64,000 nucleotides of DNA from Ctenosaura bakeri (Eukaryota; Chordata; Lepidosauria; Squamata; Iguanidae), in the NCBI GenBank assembly GCA_948474755.1, contig CAOLHI010003132.1:248001-312000 (forward strand), in the 5' to 3' direction. Shown in pieces: positions 1 to 10,925 of the stretch. The notes below the pieces were generated by a model, which had not been told where the DNA came from, made no database searches, and worked only from the letters and a program-made list of their open reading frames with translations. Each line of letters opens with the position of its first letter. Within the stretch, counting starts at the first letter, position 1. The position numbers and the translations under genes are program-made.

Positions 1-539
1 TGTCTTAATCTGAGCTGGCCACCCCAGGAGCCTCAGGGGTTCTTTCGCCCTTGCTTTTAGCTTTTCAAGTATATAATACTGCATAGATTTATTGTACCTT
101 GCATACAGCCCAGTGCTATCAATTGATTCACAAATCCATCTCACAGTTAATTTCTAACATCAATGTGGGAACAGAATTGGAGCTTGTATGTCAGTGTTGA
201 TAGTGAACCCAGCCCTTTTCGCATAGCATCCTCAGATCCTTTTTTGGCTTCTAAGTCCCACAGAAGCCTATAAAAATGTTCTTGGACAAAGTTGAACACA
301 AAGGAATGTTAGAAATTGTATCCTAACAGCCTCAGCTGATGACACATTAGAAGGGGAGCCTTCTGCTGGCCCTAGGGCTTGCAAGATTCATGGAAATTTA
401 GTCAGTCCTGCCAGAACCACCCACAGGGATGGCCTACTTAAGGAAGTTGTAGAGTCACTGGGTCTCTCCCTTTTCCTAACTTCAGATCCACCTGGATCAA
501 GCACAGACCTTAGAAAAAGAAGTGGCAGTTTGTCTAGAC
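1..539. other. Intronic DNA, BAIAP2L1 intron 3, nothing recognised
   Basis: No exon, repeat or RNA gene recognised, apart from the left 8-bp target duplication of the hAT element at 532-539. Confidence 0.6.
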
Positions 540-963
540 CACATGTGTCAAACACAAGGCCTGTGGGCCAAATCCAGCCTGCCAGGCCATTTCATTTGGC
601 CCTCACACCTCTCCTGCAGCTGCCGCACTCCCTTTGCCTGGAGATTGCAATCAGCACATTGCAGGCACAGTGAGGGTCTGGGGAGCAGAAAGTGGCACAC
701 TTTGGATATATTGACCAATTCTGTGTCACTTTACAGAGGTATAGAGACCATAAACTATGATCAAATAGCCCCAAAACATCAAAGAAAAGAAAAGTTGATG
801 CAGAGGGAAGGCAATTTAAAAGCCAGTAATAATCGAATGCAGTGGCAATTACTGGTATTTAATATAATAAAAGAGTAGATACAATAACATAGAGACAACT
901 GGCCCTTTGAGGGCAACCATAATGCTGATGCGGCCCAAGATGAAATTGAGTTTGACACCCCTG
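540..963. mobile_element. Non-autonomous hAT element with perfect 8-bp TSD
   Basis: Left end CACATGTGTCAAAC and right end GTTTGACACCCCTG form a short imperfect terminal inverted repeat (family end CAGGGGTGTCAAAC). Flanks are an identical 8-bp duplication GTCTAGAC at 532-539 and 964-971. Eight-base TSDs with a TCTAGA-like core are characteristic of hAT transposition. No transposase; the internal open frame is not coding. Confidence 0.85.
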
Positions 964-971
964 GTCTAGAC

Positions 972-1244
972 AAAGCCCAGAGCCTGAAGTTTATCACCCA
1001 TGTGGCAGTTCATCACATTTCTCTGAGTTCCTCCCATGAGGAAGGGTACTGCACTGGATCAGAGCAAGGCAAGAATAGGCAAGGAAGAGCTAGGGTAGCA
1101 ACATCACTTACAAAGCTGCTTAGCTGGAGTATGGTGATGTTTAGACATCTTTCTTTCTGTACTCCTTGTTGGACAGCTTTCCAGTAAACTGAACATAACT
1201 GCCCTTGGTAAGGCAGGATTTTTAACCACACAACAGGAATGGAA
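972..1244. other. Intronic DNA without recognised feature
   Basis: Short unique-looking stretch between the hAT element and the CR1 3' end. Confidence 0.5.
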
Positions 1245-1722
1245 TAGAATCACAGAATCATAGAATCATAGAAATTCAGAGTTGGAAGAGACCACACAGG
1301 CCATCCAGTCCAACCCCCTGCCATGCAGGAACACCCTCAAATCAATCCCGACAGATGGCCATCAAGCCTCTGCTTAAAAACCTCCAAGGAAGGAGACTCC
1401 ACTACACTCCGAGGCAACAGATTCAACTGCCGGACAGCCCTGACTGTCAGGAAGTTCTTCCTGAGGTTCAGGTGGAATCTCCTTTCCTGCCACTTGAATC
1501 CATTGCTCCTTGTCCTGGTCTCTGGAGCAGCAGAAAACAAGTCCCCTCCTTCCTCTACGTGGCATCCCTTCAAATATTTAAACATGGATATCATGTCCCC
1601 TCTTAACCTCCTCTTCTGCAGACTAAACATACCCAGCTCTCTAAGTCTATCCTCATAGGGCATGGCTTCCAGGCCTCTCACCATTTTGATCGCCCTCCTC
1701 TGGACTTGCTCCAGCTTTTCAA
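1245..1722 (-). mobile_element. CR1 LINE 3' end with open C-terminal ORF2 frame
   Basis: On the + strand it begins with the reverse complement of the CR1 octamer tail (GAATCATA repeats). On the - strand an open frame (1795-1337) carries the CR1 ORF2 C-terminal signature: [43 protein letters not shown], and [20 protein letters not shown] 5'-truncated copy in the intron, antisense to BAIAP2L1. The open frame implies modest age. Confidence 0.88.
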
Positions 1723-2220
1723 TATACAAATGAGGTTTCATTTCAGTTATAGCAGTGCAAATCAACATCTCTTTCAGTAGCCATGGGGTCACCACTGGCT
1801 CTGCTCCAACACTGAAATTTGCTCTTTGAGGAATGTATGCTGTAGTTCAATGTCGGGAAAATAAAGCCCACTGGTCACAAGTAGCAACCATATGTAGAGA
1901 TTTCCTACAATTGGAATAACATCTTTCTTGTGATTTGTTCAGGATATTGTAGCAGCTTTTAGCTGGTGTGACATTTACCAACAAGGTACTGCTTGGCTCT
2001 GGATAACTTACTGCTGACTGTGCACTGTAAATCACTAGCAGACTGAAATCAGTATAGCATTTGCTCTAGTTTGCCATCTGCATCCAAAGATTCTCTGCAC
2101 GTGTGAACACCTAAACCTCCTGGTTACAACAAAAAATCAATGAATAATAAATTTCAGAAAATATTGAGGAAAAAGGGAGAAACTTTAAATTGTCTTTGGG
2201 GGACTGGTAAAGTGGATTAG
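1723..2220. other. Intronic DNA without recognised feature
   Basis: No repeat, exon or RNA recognised. Confidence 0.5.
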
Positions 2221-2456
2221 AGAGTCAGCACAATGTAGTGGTTTGAGCATTGTACTAAGACACTGGGAGACCATGGTTTGAATCCACATTTGGCCATGGA
2301 AACTCAGTGGGTGACCTTAGGCAAATCATACTCTCTCAGCCTCAGAGGAAGGCAAGAGCAAACTCCCTGTGAACAAATTCTGCCAAGAAAACACCATGAT
2401 GGCTGCACCTTAGGTTAATGTAAGTTAGAAATGACTTGAGGGCACAGAACAAAAAC
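2221..2456 (+). mobile_element. tRNA-derived SINE (squamate type)
   Basis: tRNA-like head with A box near 2234 and B box GGTTTGAATCC (2276-2286), then CTCTCTCAGCCTCAGAGGAA and GCCAAGAAAACACCATGAT modules and a 3' end near TTAGAAATGACTTGAGGGCA. The same module order recurs at 4839, 49355, 49885, 54807 and 61491 and inverted at 14487, 50160, 51375 and 52725. Confidence 0.85.
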
Positions 2457-3409
2457 AGCGAAGTGGAGGAATTTCTATAATATTTGTCTTGCACAATAGA
2501 TTAGTATTTAGAAATCTGTGTTCCTAATGTCACAATTCTGTTTCCATTTTCCCAAGGTCTGATCATTCTTGTTCAATTAAGATTTCAATTTCAGTTGTAG
2601 AGCCTTTTGCAAAGTAGTCTACATAGTAGTGAGGGCTTTAAAGAAGCACCTAATTATATCTTAAGTTTTCATATATACTCTGTGTGATTCTTCTTCTCTG
2701 AGAATAGGATCATGTGCAAGCAACCGGCTGTGGCCAGCAAGCACACACTGTTCCTTAAATTTGTTCTCCTGGTATATTTGCAGTGAATCGATATTTTTTA
2801 AACAACACAGTATGCTTTTCTATTCAGTTATGAAATACTATAAAGCTTCCTGGTGACATATTTGGAGTTCTGTGAGAAAGCTGACACTTCTAATATGTTA
2901 ATAGAAAGTTACATAATTGTTTGCCTTTGTATTTTAAATGAATTTCCTCATAAGTTTTAGGCTTTGAGGTATCTAAGTTCAAGTTGCCATGCTTAAGCAA
3001 TGATATGTTGTCTTTTGACCCACAATTTTATGCTGGTTACATAAGTAAGTGAAAGTTTTTCTGTATAGAAAATAATTGCAAAGATATAAACTTTTGTAAG
3101 GTACTTTTCTACACTTAATGTATTTGTAATCATATATTAGATTAAACTTGCAGAAATGATTTGTGTTAATTTATTTGTAAGAAGAGGGAATTGATATAAG
3201 CGAAAATCAATGTAAAATTGGCAGGAGGGAAGAATGAAAGAAACAAGCAGTTGAGAGGGAATAGAGTATAAGTTAACCGTGAAAACACAATAGGAGAAGA
3301 AGTGAGAGGAAATGAGTAAGAATGCTTTGAGCAGAATGTGATGTAGGGAGGGGAATAAGCATGTAATGAGAAGCTTTGCCACCCAACCCACGAAATGAAG
3401 AGATCGCAC
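2457..3409. other. AT-rich intronic DNA
   Basis: No exon or repeat recognised. The end (about 3215-3400) is purine-rich and may belong to the GC-rich element that follows. Confidence 0.45.
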
Positions 3410-4130
3410 ACAGGACTTGGGTTGAACTAGGGCAATTTATTAATATGCCTAATTAACATCAAGAGGGAAATGAACTTGAACTTACATGAACTTGAACTTC
3501 TGACCTGAGGAAAAGGGGGGGTCGACAGCATGTACGGACTAGGGCAAGAGTCAAGTCCCAACCGTCTTCCCTAGCCCGGAGCGAGATACCGGGCTCCAAA
3601 GCCAACCGCTGAAGGTGGATTAAGACTTTGACTGGCCCTTGTCTGGGAGGTGAGCCCCGAAAACCCATCCCCCCGGCGCAGGATGAGTGGGGTGAGCCCA
3701 GGGCCCCCCCAAGGATAGGATTTATCCTACACCAAAGGGTGCCATAGGTACTCGCCAAACCCTTAGACCCCCCCCCATACCGGCCTGATGACTGAGAGTT
3801 TAGCTGTGGAGACCTATTTAGTACCAAATTAAGACACCACCCTGAGAAGCCAATTACCCAACCCCTGGCGCAGTGTAGGGTAGGCGAAAAAAACCCCAAG
3901 GGGGGGGGATTCCTACCCAGCCCCGAAGCGACCAGCTATCTTTCACTGAAACCATAGGGAGGGAGGGTTGGTCGCTGAGATCCAAAAGAGGCCGAGGGAG
4001 AGGCGGGGTGGCCTTAAATAGCCCCCTCCGGCCCCGCCTCCTCCCTGAGATTGCTCTCCTCTCACGGGACGGCGGCAAAGGACGTCCCCCCCACTACCCG
4101 TTGTCACATGGGGGCGGTGGGGGACATATT
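3410..4130 (-). mobile_element. GC-rich promoter-bearing segment, candidate solo LTR
   Basis: Sharp C/G-rich island with long C and G runs in an AT-rich intron. Read on the - strand it has, in order, a GC box (GGCGGGGCC), a TATA-like CTATTTAAGG near 4014-4023, about 580 bases of body, and AATAAA near 3437-3442 close to the far end. That is the order of a U3-R-U5 LTR. No terminal TG...CA pair or target duplication could be fixed, and no gag/pol frame is adjacent. It could instead be another retroelement or a true promoter/CpG island. Confidence 0.4.
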
Positions 4131-4838
4131 CCCTGTGCAGAGGTTCTGGATCAGCAAATTCTGCCTAAAATGGGGAGGGAATTAAAGCATAATAGTCTCC
4201 TGAGCCAAGGTTGGTGCTTCACTTGAGAAAAACTGAATTTATGACTTCCGGCGTCAAGGAAATACATCTGGCAAATAACTTCACACAATTTCCAAAAAGG
4301 AAGTACATATCAAAGTGAAATGGTAGTAATTGCCAGCTGATGTTAAATTCTGCATCCATCAGCCACCATTTTGTTACTGATGGGCCTCTCTCCTTTTCAG
4401 CTGTCTTAAAGAGGAGTTCTAGGGATATTAAGTTATGGAAGCCATCCTGTATATTTCCATCTAATAAGTACAGGAATTCATTGTCATCATACTCTTAATT
4501 ATGACATTTGATAGCAGTCAGTCTATTTTCTATGCTCCTTGGCCCAATTAAGCAGTAGGTCAGTGAAAATTCACTTTTAGTTTTCTCTCAATCTTTTCCT
4601 GAAATTATGAATAATTTGCCTTTACAGTCATCTATGTATTAAGCCAAAGTTATTTTTGTTAAACATAACAAAATAAACATGTTAATAAGAATGAAGTCTA
4701 GCCAGCATTGTAGACCTATATAAACAGTTCTAAATACTGAAAGAAATTTTGCTGTGCTAAGTAACACATAGCCAGAGAGGAAAATAGGATAATTCATCAT
4801 TAACCCTTGGACATCATCACAGTAAACAGGTTTTTCAC
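4131..4838. other. Intronic DNA without recognised feature
   Basis: AT-rich, no exon or repeat recognised. Confidence 0.5.
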
Positions 4839-5045
4839 AGTGGTTTGAGCTTTGGACTTCAGCTCTGGAGACCACAAGTCAAATCCACACTCAGCCCTGG
4901 AAAACCATTGGATGTTCTTGAGCAAGTCATACACTCTCAGCTTTAGAGGAAGGCAAACGCAACCCTCTGTGAACATATCTTACCAAAAACCAACATGATA
5001 GGGTTGCCATTAGGCAGAAATGACTTGAAGGAACACTGTAACAAG
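4839..5045 (+). mobile_element. tRNA-derived SINE (squamate type), diverged
   Basis: Same module order as the copy at 2221: degenerate B box AAGTCAAATCC (4877-4887), CACTCTCAGCTTTAGAGGAA, ACATGATAGGGTTGCC, AGAAATGACTTGAAGGAACA. Confidence 0.8.
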
Positions 5046-5673
5046 CTTCTGACAGCTAGAACATCAAAATATTTTCTAGGTTTTCTCCAGAATCAGATTC
5101 AAACAGAATGATGGGGTTTTTTGTTTTGTTTTTTTAATGATAGCTGTTTTAGAATTTTAACAAGAACTTACAAACCATAAACTAGTGCAGGGTGGAGAAC
5201 CATTTTGAGCCCAAGGGCTGCATTCCACCACAAGCAAGGTCTTGAAAGCTGCATTCCTCCACTGAGCAGGATCAGAGGCAAAATTAAGAGAGCCAATACA
5301 ACAGAGATCTAGCTCAGTACAACAGAAATCTAGCTCACCAAAACAAAGGTGCAACATATATTCATTCTGTCTGTCTGTCTCTCCCTCTCTTTCTCTGCCT
5401 CTCACTCATATGCACACACACAGCACCATATTCAGAAAATCCCACTAAAGCAAAGATTCTACATTCCATGCTCTGTGCATCTCTCTCCATGGAAAGTACA
5501 AAGGAGACCAATTTCCCCTCACAGATTAAGCCTCAGAAGATCTAGCATTACAAATGTTTAGCTGCAAGTGAAGGATCCTTAAAAGAGACCCTTTATAGTT
5601 ATAATGTCAGACAACTCTGAAGAACAAGGCATTCTGGCAAACACTGGGATGTGGAAGAACGCTTTCTTTTGTT

Positions 5674-5771
5674 ACTGATGCATTTCAGCATACGTTTTTA
5701 TAGACTCCAGTTCACTTCTTCAGATGCAAGTAGACTGGAGTCCATGAAAGCTTATGCTGAAGTACATCAGT
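5674..5771. repeat. Inverted duplication of a dispersed-repeat tail
   Basis: Arms 5674-5711 and 5734-5771 (38 bases each) are inverted copies with 32/38 matches; five of the six differences are transitions. The arm carries the GAAAGCTTATGCTGAA motif found in single copies near 16375-16450 and 47730-47795. Confidence 0.7.
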
Positions 5772-8700
5772 CTTAAAGATGCTGCCAGATTCCCCCCTTT
5801 CCCCTCCTTCTTTCCCTCTTAACATTCAAGCAGACTGACAAAATTGTTTCCTTGAAAACTTTCTTTGGTGTTACAGACTTCAGTAAGCATTTTCAGCCTT
5901 ATTTAGCGAAGTGAAAGGCAAGGCAAACAATAAAGAATAGATCAGTTTATTTAAAAAAGAGGTCCAATCTTCTTTAAAAATCTGTCCCCTGTGCTCTAAA
6001 TCCCTCTTTGCAAGCTAACTTTAGGGAAATAGTTGTGAGAGGAAGTGTTCTATGTCACTCTTGGATGCACTATCCTCTTTGATTTACAAAGACAAGAGGA
6101 AAAATCCCAGGAGAGCACTGGGACATGACAGCAAGTTTTGAATGTGTTTCAAGGGCCTAGACACCTGCAATTTCTTGCCCTTTGTGTCCCCATCACCCTT
6201 CTGAAACAAATGAGGGTTTTAAATCTGAAATAGTTTCCCCTATGGCTGCTTCTGACCTTTCAGAATAATCTGCAGCTGAAAGGAGACCTTACAATCTGTC
6301 AGGATAACCAAAGAGTGAGTCTAGCACTTTTCCATTAAACCAGAATTAAGATGACAGCTTCTTATAAGTTACTACTGTGTAGTGCTCTGTAATTAATCTG
6401 TCCTTCTGGACTCCTACCTGACATATCAGCATTACAAGGGATGTGACTTATTCACTATTCCTATGTGCATTACTTTCTGGTGCTATTAATTGAAATGTAC
6501 CATATTCTGTAGATCATTTTAAGTCAGGAAAAGAAATAAAATACAATCTTAATATCTGATTTAGGAGATATGTGACAGACTTGATTGTAGTCGCTGAAGC
6601 AGGGTAAGTAGTTTCAGGGCTATTTTCTACAAGTTATTTTCAGTTGTGTATATTTTATAAAATAATTCATTTCTAGATCATGTCTATGATAGGTGTACTT
6701 CCCCAGTACAGAAATATGGGAACAATATATAGTATACAACCAGAAGTGCTACAAGTGATTATACAAGTAATGGAGTCTGGTGATTCCTTTTGGTGGTGTC
6801 TTAAACTTAAATATATGATATTTAATGGATGTGCATTGATATCAATTGTGGTCAATACTGAATATTTTAAAAACTGAACTTTGTTGTGGTAAATAGTTAT
6901 CAGACCCTAGTTTCTTTTCACTGAGCTAGATTCTCAACTGTATTCAATCCCGCTCATTCTGTTGGATGGGGAAGATGCATACGCTTTTCCATATTTCACC
7001 TACTGTCTTTGTACCTACTCTAGACAGGAAGGGAAGGGTTGCTAATTTATTGCCAGACTCCTGTGTTCACCATCACATTCTTTCACTTAGTCTGTAGTGT
7101 GCAAAATTGGTTTAGTTGAGATTACCTTTACTACATTTGAGCACCCTGTCATTTTAATGCCTTAATGGGAGAAGGAATGTGACAGAACAGCCCTGTTGGA
7201 GACAGGAATTTGCATCAAATCCCACCCCCACCCCGCATGTCTGTGGGAATTATTCTACAGTTTGATTTCCACCACCGAGATTCATGTCTTATCAAATTGT
7301 TTATCTTAAGAGTGATGAACAAAGAATTCCAAGATTTTAACTATTGTGCATCCTGTTGTTGATTATCTTTGTCATTACCTGTCGCTTTACTACTGTAGAT
7401 TCTACCCACCACAACAGTCCATGTATCTTCTGGCTCACTTAAAATAACAACAAATCTCCGAAGAACAAAGTAGCCTCCTACTCTGCCAGAAATTGTTGAT
7501 TCTTTTAACTTGCTCTACATTTTTACTCTCTTGTAAACCTGCAGTGAAACTGGAGATTAATCATGGATAAGAGGGTAGTTACACAGTCTTAATAAGTTCT
7601 ACCAGATAATGTAGTAAACAGTACATATTAATAAGGTCTAAAGTTTAAACTCGTGGTTTATGTTGCAGTTTAGCCTGCAGCAATGATGAACATAAGGCCA
7701 GACAAGACATGACATGAGGCATGTGTTTGAATCCCAAGTTTCGTATTCTGCTGGGGGAAAAATGAAGTCCAAAGATCTCAGTCAGCACTGGGAGGTACCA
7801 GTACCTGTGCATCAGCATTAAGAGCTGCACAGTGTGTTTTGTTATGTTTGGTATAAAGGGTGGAGGCATTGTACAAACTAATGTTAGGGACTTGCACATT
7901 GCGCATTGCATTCTACTCTTCTGGTTTATTTTCAGCCGCTACACCCACACAAATGGATACCAGCAGCTGGTTATGTACACAAACACACTCTCATCGTTGC
8001 AGAATGCATCTGCAGTCAGATGTACCCTCTGGGAATAAAGAGTTTGCAACTTCTACAGTGGGTGTGTTCTTAATATTCACAGGACATGCATCTCTTTGTG
8101 TTGTAGGTTTTTTCTCTTATTTATGATGAGCAGTAGCATCATCTTTTTTTTAATTTGACTGTATGTAGCACATGTTACCAGTTGTGATAAATACCTTGCA
8201 TCATATTCCAACATTGTTTCTATAACCACATATTGCTTTGAGTAGTGGAATGGTCCAAATATACCAAGGGCACTTAGCACGCAGAAGATTTTCAATGCTG
8301 CTTACAAGGAAACTTCATCAACCTGGTACCAACTAATCTCTACCAGCCCAAATTACCTCCCTTGCTGAAAGAAACTATGTGTAAGTTTCATTCTCATGAA
8401 TTGTATAGTAGCATACTGTACGGAATCAGTATATGAACATACAGTTTTACCCTTCTAGTATTCTCAGGGTAGAGTATGAATTATAGGCAGCATATTTGCC
8501 AGAAATTCTCAGTGTAGAGGCCAGAAATAGGGGAAAGAGATCATTGCTTTCTGATCTCTTCAAAGGATTCAGAGACTAATCTTGAGGGCGAATTAGACAT
8601 GTTAGCAGCAGATCCATTTAAGTCCAATCTGCCACAATCACCTAAAAAATACAAATGAAGAAGAAGGATGTGCGGTGCTGACCTCTCTGTCTGCAGCTTG

Positions 8701-10789
8701 CTACCCACACTTATCCTGCTTATATGAGTTCCGATGCTAGAACTGAGCTCAGCTACAACACAGTTCACCTTCTTGTACCTATGTACATATTTTGCTTGAA
8801 AAACTGGACATACACACCAGCACTTGCTGTTGTTGTCATTGTTGTGCATCAAGAAAACCTAGATTTAAACAATCTGCAACAGTCACATGTAGTTTGACTA
8901 GCGTATATTCAGAAGATAGCTAATTGTTGCAGAATTTATATTTCCCCTCTCTCTATCATTTCTGGATTTATCTCATTCCTTAGAGGACAGATTCCATTTC
9001 TTTAAAGATTCTAGAAATATCTACTTTCTATATATTAATGTCAGGAATGTATATGGCCGGGCATGCTTATTAGCTAAATATGTTTCAGTATATCTATTTT
9101 ACATTAGTTGCCCACCTCTAGCTTTTAATATGACTGTATGTACTTTTCTGTTGTATCAGAGCCTTTTTTTTTTTTCTACCAATATCACATGAAATAGAAA
9201 GGACATATCTGCAGCTGACATTTCCCTCTTGTTTGAGATGTTAGGAACACTACAGTGCTGGGAGCTATTGCTAAAATTAATGTAACAGAGTCATGAATGT
9301 TTTGCTTTTACCGGCTTTTAGCATACAAGCAGAGACCTGTCCACTCAAATGAACTTCTTTTACAAACCTGCTTAAACAAAGTCAAGTTTTTGGGCATGTT
9401 CGGGCCTGTGGTTGGCCAATAATGAGATTTTCTTTTGTTCTTTAGTTTCATGCAACTTTGAAGTCTGCAGAAGCAATTTATTCATTTAGGTTTTGACAAG
9501 GCTAGCATGACCTGTGAAGCTGGAGCAGTTGATGCTATTCATTATAGTTGCTTGGATCTCAAATACCCTACATTTTCATGTGCAACGGGGTGAAGTCATC
9601 AGTGCTCCCTGCCCTGCATCCGTTACTGCCATTGGGCAACATCCTGTAACGTTCCATAGAATAACTCCCGGTCATCAGGAGTGGTGTTATGAGAGCGCCA
9701 ATGAACTGCTGTAAGAAGAGGGGCAGGAGGGGCTCCATGTGCATACAGTTCTTTGAATTATTTGTAATATGCACCCATCAGTATAGAATCACACCTTGAA
9801 CAAAAAGGTACAAACAACAGTAGTGCATTACTATTACTGTACCAAGTAGAAGAAATTATTAACAACATACCTGGTTAGATTTAAAAAAAAATAATACTAA
9901 GATTGTTCAGTCTAATGTATTAGTCAGTTTTAAATAAGACAAAAAGGCAAAATATGTTGTTTACATTTGTTTGTATTAGCACCAACAGTAAACATTCAAC
10001 ATTCAGATTGAGCCAAAGAAAAATGTTAAGTGATGTCAGTGAATAAGTTTTTTAAAGTATTATTGGAATGTATCATTTTTCTAGTAGCTATACAGAAGTG
10101 AAGGTTTTATGTTTGTCTGCTTTAATGCTCCCATGGAGTAGAAAATTACCAATTTTTTTAAAATTCAAGTTACAGAAAATGCAGAATAATCATTGAAATC
10201 CATAGTAGTTTCTGAATAAACTCCACTGTAAATTAAACAGAAATAACATTTCATCTTCATTGGCACTTGTTCTCCTTCTCACTGGCACTCTTTCAGTACA
10301 GCACATACCTTTGGGAACGACACATGGTGGTGACTTTTTCTTAGTGTTTTTTCTTAGTGTTCAGATTCTGACTAAGTGTAACTAAATTGATTAGACTCAG
10401 CTAATGTTTTAGGAATCATTACAGTTGTTGCTCAGGCTCGACCAAAAGTGTCATGTGGCATCTTGGCCTGATTTAAAAATAGGAAACTATTTTCTAATGG
10501 GCTGGGCAAGGTGTCCATCAACTCTACTAGCAGAGCATTAATTTTCAGACATTGAGAGTTGAAGACAATAGAGCCAACGTTCCAACCCTTTAGTGTTTTG
10601 TTTTTGCCACACATATTTTCAAATTTGCAAATTCCTCTGACGTACATGACTATTTTTGAGCTGAATAACAGTTCCACCCATCTTTGCCAGCTCATGAGGT
10701 GTCTTCTGCTTAGGAAACCAGTCTAAATAACCATGAAAACAAAAGTGTATTTATTTTATATAAGTTTTTTAATATTGGATAATTTATGG
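5772..10789. other. Intronic DNA, BAIAP2L1 intron 3
   Basis: AT-rich DNA with only short chance open frames. I looked for BAIAP2L1 exons 2 and 3 (LINLGKNYEKAV, AYYDGVAKIGE) and saw none. No RNA gene recognised. Confidence 0.5.
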
Positions 10790-10925
10790 TCTAAATCTAA
10801 TTGTTAGTCCCAACTAGAGTAGACCAGTCGAGTCAGTGAAGCTTACATAAGTGTTGACTTATTAAATTCCTGTTGATTCAGTGAGTTGATTCAGATTAGA
10901 ACTAATTGGATTTGGGCCACTGTAC
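10790..10925. repeat. Dispersed imperfect-palindrome repeat
   Basis: Begins TAGTCCCAACTAGAGTAGACC and ends TTAGAACTAATTGGATTTGGGCC, with inner inverted words (GTTGATTCAGTGAGTTGATTC). A related piece (CTATTGATTCAGTGAGTCTA) lies at 19770-19870. MITE-like, family unknown. Confidence 0.5.

Noticed and set aside
522..878. 118-codon open frame on +
   Set aside because: Lies within the non-autonomous hAT element and has no family resemblance.
3459..4078. Open frames of 146 and 74 codons on the - strand in the GC-rich segment
   Set aside because: No domain or family resemblance, many Gly/Pro/Arg residues, and the segment has LTR-like signals. Treated as chance frames.
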